DNA of 7,621 nucleotides from Actinomycetota bacterium (GTDB taxonomy: Bacteria; Actinomycetota; Acidimicrobiia; Spongiisociales; UBA11373): the NCBI GenBank assembly GCA_003486285.1, contig DNGH01000317.1, positions 1-7,621 of the forward strand, in the 5' to 3' direction. The position numbers were made by a program, and so were the translations under genes. The notes under the pieces are model-generated. The model did no database searches, had not been told where the DNA came from, and saw nothing but the letters and a program-made list of their open reading frames with translations. This document shows, in pieces, positions 5,661 to 7,621 of this stretch (within the stretch, counting starts at the first letter, position 1; every line of letters starts with the position of its first letter).

Positions 5661-7621
5661 ATGCCGCGCTGGCTGGTTCGAATCCTCTGGGGCCTCGTCG
5701 CCGGTCTGCCGGCGGCGACCCTGCTCCTCTGGTGGCTGGGCTCGCTGCCCGCCGAGTCGCATCCCGAGGTCGGCCGTGTCGTGTTCGGCAACGTTCCGGA
5801 TGCGCTGGTGGCGATCTTCTACATGTCCTCGGCGGTGTTCCTCGGTGTGCTGGCCTGGTTCTTCGCGGTCCGGGCCCAGAGCTGGGCGCGTGGTGCCGCC
5901 GACCGGCGATCCGGCCAGTGGAGGCGGCGCCTCGGTGAGCTGATGCGCGGCCTGAGCCAGCGTTCGGTGATGGAACGCGCCGACTCGGGGCCGATGCACG
6001 CCATGATCTTCTACGGGTTCGTCGTCCTCTTCCTCGGGACGGTCACTCTCGAGTTGGACCACATCGCCCCGACCAGCCTCAAGTTCCTCGAGGGCCGGGT
6101 GTATCAGGTGTATTCGGCGATCCTCGATGCCGCCGGCCTCGTCTTCCTCGGTGGCCTGGGCTGGGCCGCAGTGCGGCGGTACCTGGTGCGCCCGTGGCGG
6201 GCCGCCACCAAGACCCGCCCCGAGGATGGTGTCGTGCTCGGCGTCCTCGCCGCCATCGGTGTGACCGGTCTGCTGGTGGAGGCGGCGCGGATCGCCGTCG
6301 ACGGCCGCCCCGATTTCGAGACGTGGTCGTTCGTCGGCTACCAACTGAGTGCCTTCGTCCCCGAGGGCTCGGCGGCGGGGATCCATCAGGGACTCTGGAT
6401 CACGCACCTCGTCGCCTTTCTGGCGATGCTGGTGGTGATCCCGACCACGAAGCTGCGCCACATGTTCATTGCGCCCGCCAACATGGCCTTGTCTCCGCGG
6501 GAGCGGCCCAAGGGGGCGATGCGGGAGATGCCCAATCTCCTCGAAGCCACCGACATCGAAACGGTGGGCGCCGGTCGGGTCGCCGAGTTCACCTGGAAGC
6601 AGTTGCTCGACACGGACGCCTGCACGATCTGCGGGCGTTGCACCGCGGTGTGTCCGGCCAACCAGACCGGCAAGCCGCTCGATCCCCGCGAGATCATCCT
6701 CAAGCTGGGCGAGGTGGCGGCCCGCACCGCCACCCCCGCGGTGACCCCGCCGCTCGGTGGGGACGCCGCCATCACCATCGGGAGTGACTCGGTGTTCGAG
6801 CGGATCACCCCGGAGGAGATCTGGGCGTGCACGTCGTGCCGCGCCTGCGACGAGGTGTGCCCGGTCGACATCGAGATCCTCGACAAGATCCTGGACATGC
6901 GGCGCCATCTCACCCTGATGAAGGGGGAGTTCCCCGCCGAACTCGGCGCCACCTTCATCTCGCTGGAGAACTCGTCGAACCCCTACTCGCTCAGCCAGCA
7001 GAATCGGGCCGACTGGACCGCCGACCTCGACTTCGTGGTGAAGCGCCTCGGCGAGCCCGGCGTCACCGCCGAGTACCTCTACTGGGTGGGCTGCGCCGGA
7101 TCGTTCGACGATCGCAACCGCAAGGTGACGGTGTCGACGGCCCGGTTGCTCCACGAGGCAGGAGTCGACTTCGCCATCCTTGGCCCGCTCGAATTGTGCA
7201 GCGGCGATCCCGCCCGGCGTGCCGGCAACGAGTACGTCTTCCAGCAACTCGCCCTGCAGAACATCAAGACCCTCAACGACCTCGGGGTCACCACCGTGAT
7301 CACCCAGTGCCCGCACTGCTTCAACACGCTGAGCAACGAGTACCCCGCCTTTGGCGGCAACTACCGGGTGCGGCATCACAGCGAGGTGCTGATGGAACTG
7401 GTCAAGGAGGGGCGCCTCCGTCCCAAGAACGGTGACGGCCCGACCGTGACGTTCCACGATCCCTGCTATCTCGGCCGGCACAACGACGTGTTCGCCGCAC
7501 CCCGCAAGGTGCTGCAGGTGGTCGGCGATGTGGTGGAGATGCCCCGCAACGGGACCAACTCGTTCTGCTGCGGCGCCGGCGGGGCGCGGATGTGGATGGA
7601 GGAGCACACCGGGAAGAAGGT
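5661..7621 (+). CDS. EtfD-like membrane cytochrome b / Fe-S oxidoreductase (3' end outside window)
   Basis: 653 codons are visible and the frame is still open at the window end. The N-terminal half is a nitrate-reductase-gamma-like membrane domain with about six helices (near 5-27, 46-70, 113-130, 153-175, 192-208, 243-262); H113, H242, H249 and H267 are candidate haem ligands. Then come two 4Fe-4S motifs, C321-x2-C324-x2-C327-x3-C331-P and C390-x2-C393-x2-C396-x3-C400-P. The first CCG-type domain has C478, C513 (in LCSGDPARR), C550 and C553 (CPHC); the second begins with C602 (HDPCYLGRH) and C636-C637-G. This is the architecture of mycobacterial EtfD (Rv0338c), which passes electrons from electron-transfer flavoprotein, reduced during fatty-acid beta-oxidation, to menaquinone. 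HdrD-type heterodisulfide reductases share the CCG domains, but the cytochrome fusion and the SGDPARR segment favour EtfD. No etfA/etfB is in view. It has its own promoter and ribosome binding site. Confidence 0.9.
   Translation, partial: MPRWLVRILWGLVAGLPAATLLLWWLGSLPAESHPEVGRVVFGNVPDALVAIFYMSSAVFLGVLAWFFAVRAQSWARGAADRRSGQWRRRLGELMRGLSQRSVMERADSGPMHAMIFYGFVVLFLGTVTLELDHIAPTSLKFLEGRVYQVYSAILDAAGLVFLGGLGWAAVRRYLVRPWRAATKTRPEDGVVLGVLAAIGVTGLLVEAARIAVDGRPDFETWSFVGYQLSAFVPEGSAAGIHQGLWITHLVAFLAMLVVIPTTKLRHMFIAPANMALSPRERPKGAMREMPNLLEATDIETVGAGRVAEFTWKQLLDTDACTICGRCTAVCPANQTGKPLDPREIILKLGEVAARTATPAVTPPLGGDAAITIGSDSVFERITPEEIWACTSCRACDEVCPVDIEILDKILDMRRHLTLMKGEFPAELGATFISLENSSNPYSLSQQNRADWTADLDFVVKRLGEPGVTAEYLYWVGCAGSFDDRNRKVTVSTARLLHEAGVDFAILGPLELCSGDPARRAGNEYVFQQLALQNIKTLNDLGVTTVITQCPHCFNTLSNEYPAFGGNYRVRHHSEVLMELVKEGRLRPKNGDGPTVTFHDPCYLGRHNDVFAAPRKVLQVVGDVVEMPRNGTNSFCCGAGGARMWMEEHTGKK

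Noticed and set aside
5583..7607. A 674-codon open frame on the minus strand
   Set aside because: It mirrors the EtfD-like gene, which has intact Fe-S and CCG motifs on the plus strand. The minus product is rich in His, Gly, Arg and Glu without any family motif, as expected for antisense frames in GC-rich DNA.
1..7621. CRISPR array, tRNA, rRNA, insertion sequence, att site or prophage gene
   Set aside because: No regularly spaced direct repeats, no cloverleaf-type sequence, no transposase or integrase motif and no terminal inverted repeats were found on either strand.

Overview
The window is gene-dense, high-GC DNA. It holds six protein-coding genes, two of them cut by the window edges; no RNA gene, mobile element or CRISPR array was seen. 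Several traits point to an actinobacterium (Actinomycetota): strong G/C bias at third codon positions, a monofunctional proline dehydrogenase, a polyprenol-phosphate-mannose synthase, a Septum_form-type lipoprotein, and an EtfD-like cytochrome b/Fe-S fusion protein. Extended -10 boxes of the TAGAGT/TAGACT type, two of them placed for leaderless mRNAs, fit the same picture. A deep lineage such as Acidimicrobiia is possible, but this cannot be settled from the sequence alone.

Layout, left to right. (1) 1-462 (+): the 3' end of proline dehydrogenase. (2) 504-1826 (+): a secreted/membrane protein with a TPM-like extracytoplasmic domain, one transmembrane helix, a cytoplasmic helical region, a two-cysteine module, a Gly-rich stretch and an extreme Ser/Arg tail. 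(3) 1885-2601 (+): a PspA/IM30-family coiled-coil protein, closed by a strong intrinsic terminator at 2621-2656. (4) 2736-3257 (+): a small Cys-rich lipoprotein of Septum_form type. (5) 3273-4010 (-): a GT2 polyprenol-phosphate-mannose synthase, convergent with the lipoprotein gene. (6) 4102-5586 (+): a DUF2079 multi-pass membrane protein, divergent from the synthase. (7) 5661 to beyond the window end (+): an EtfD-like membrane oxidoreductase whose 3' end lies outside.

Three functional themes emerge. Proline dehydrogenase and the EtfD-like protein both feed electrons to the membrane quinone pool, though they are far apart and separately transcribed. The TPM-like protein and PspA probably form an envelope-stress pair, with the membrane protein as candidate partner or anchor for PspA. 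The mannosyl-lipid synthase and the GT-C-like DUF2079 protein share a 91-bp divergent promoter region; this suggests that one makes a lipid-linked sugar donor and the other uses it outside the membrane, which is inference. The most interesting items are the uncharacterised TPM/Ser-Arg-tail protein next to pspA, the divergent synthase/DUF2079 pair, and the recurrent promoter boxes that imply leaderless translation. No gene-free stretch exceeds 300 bases.
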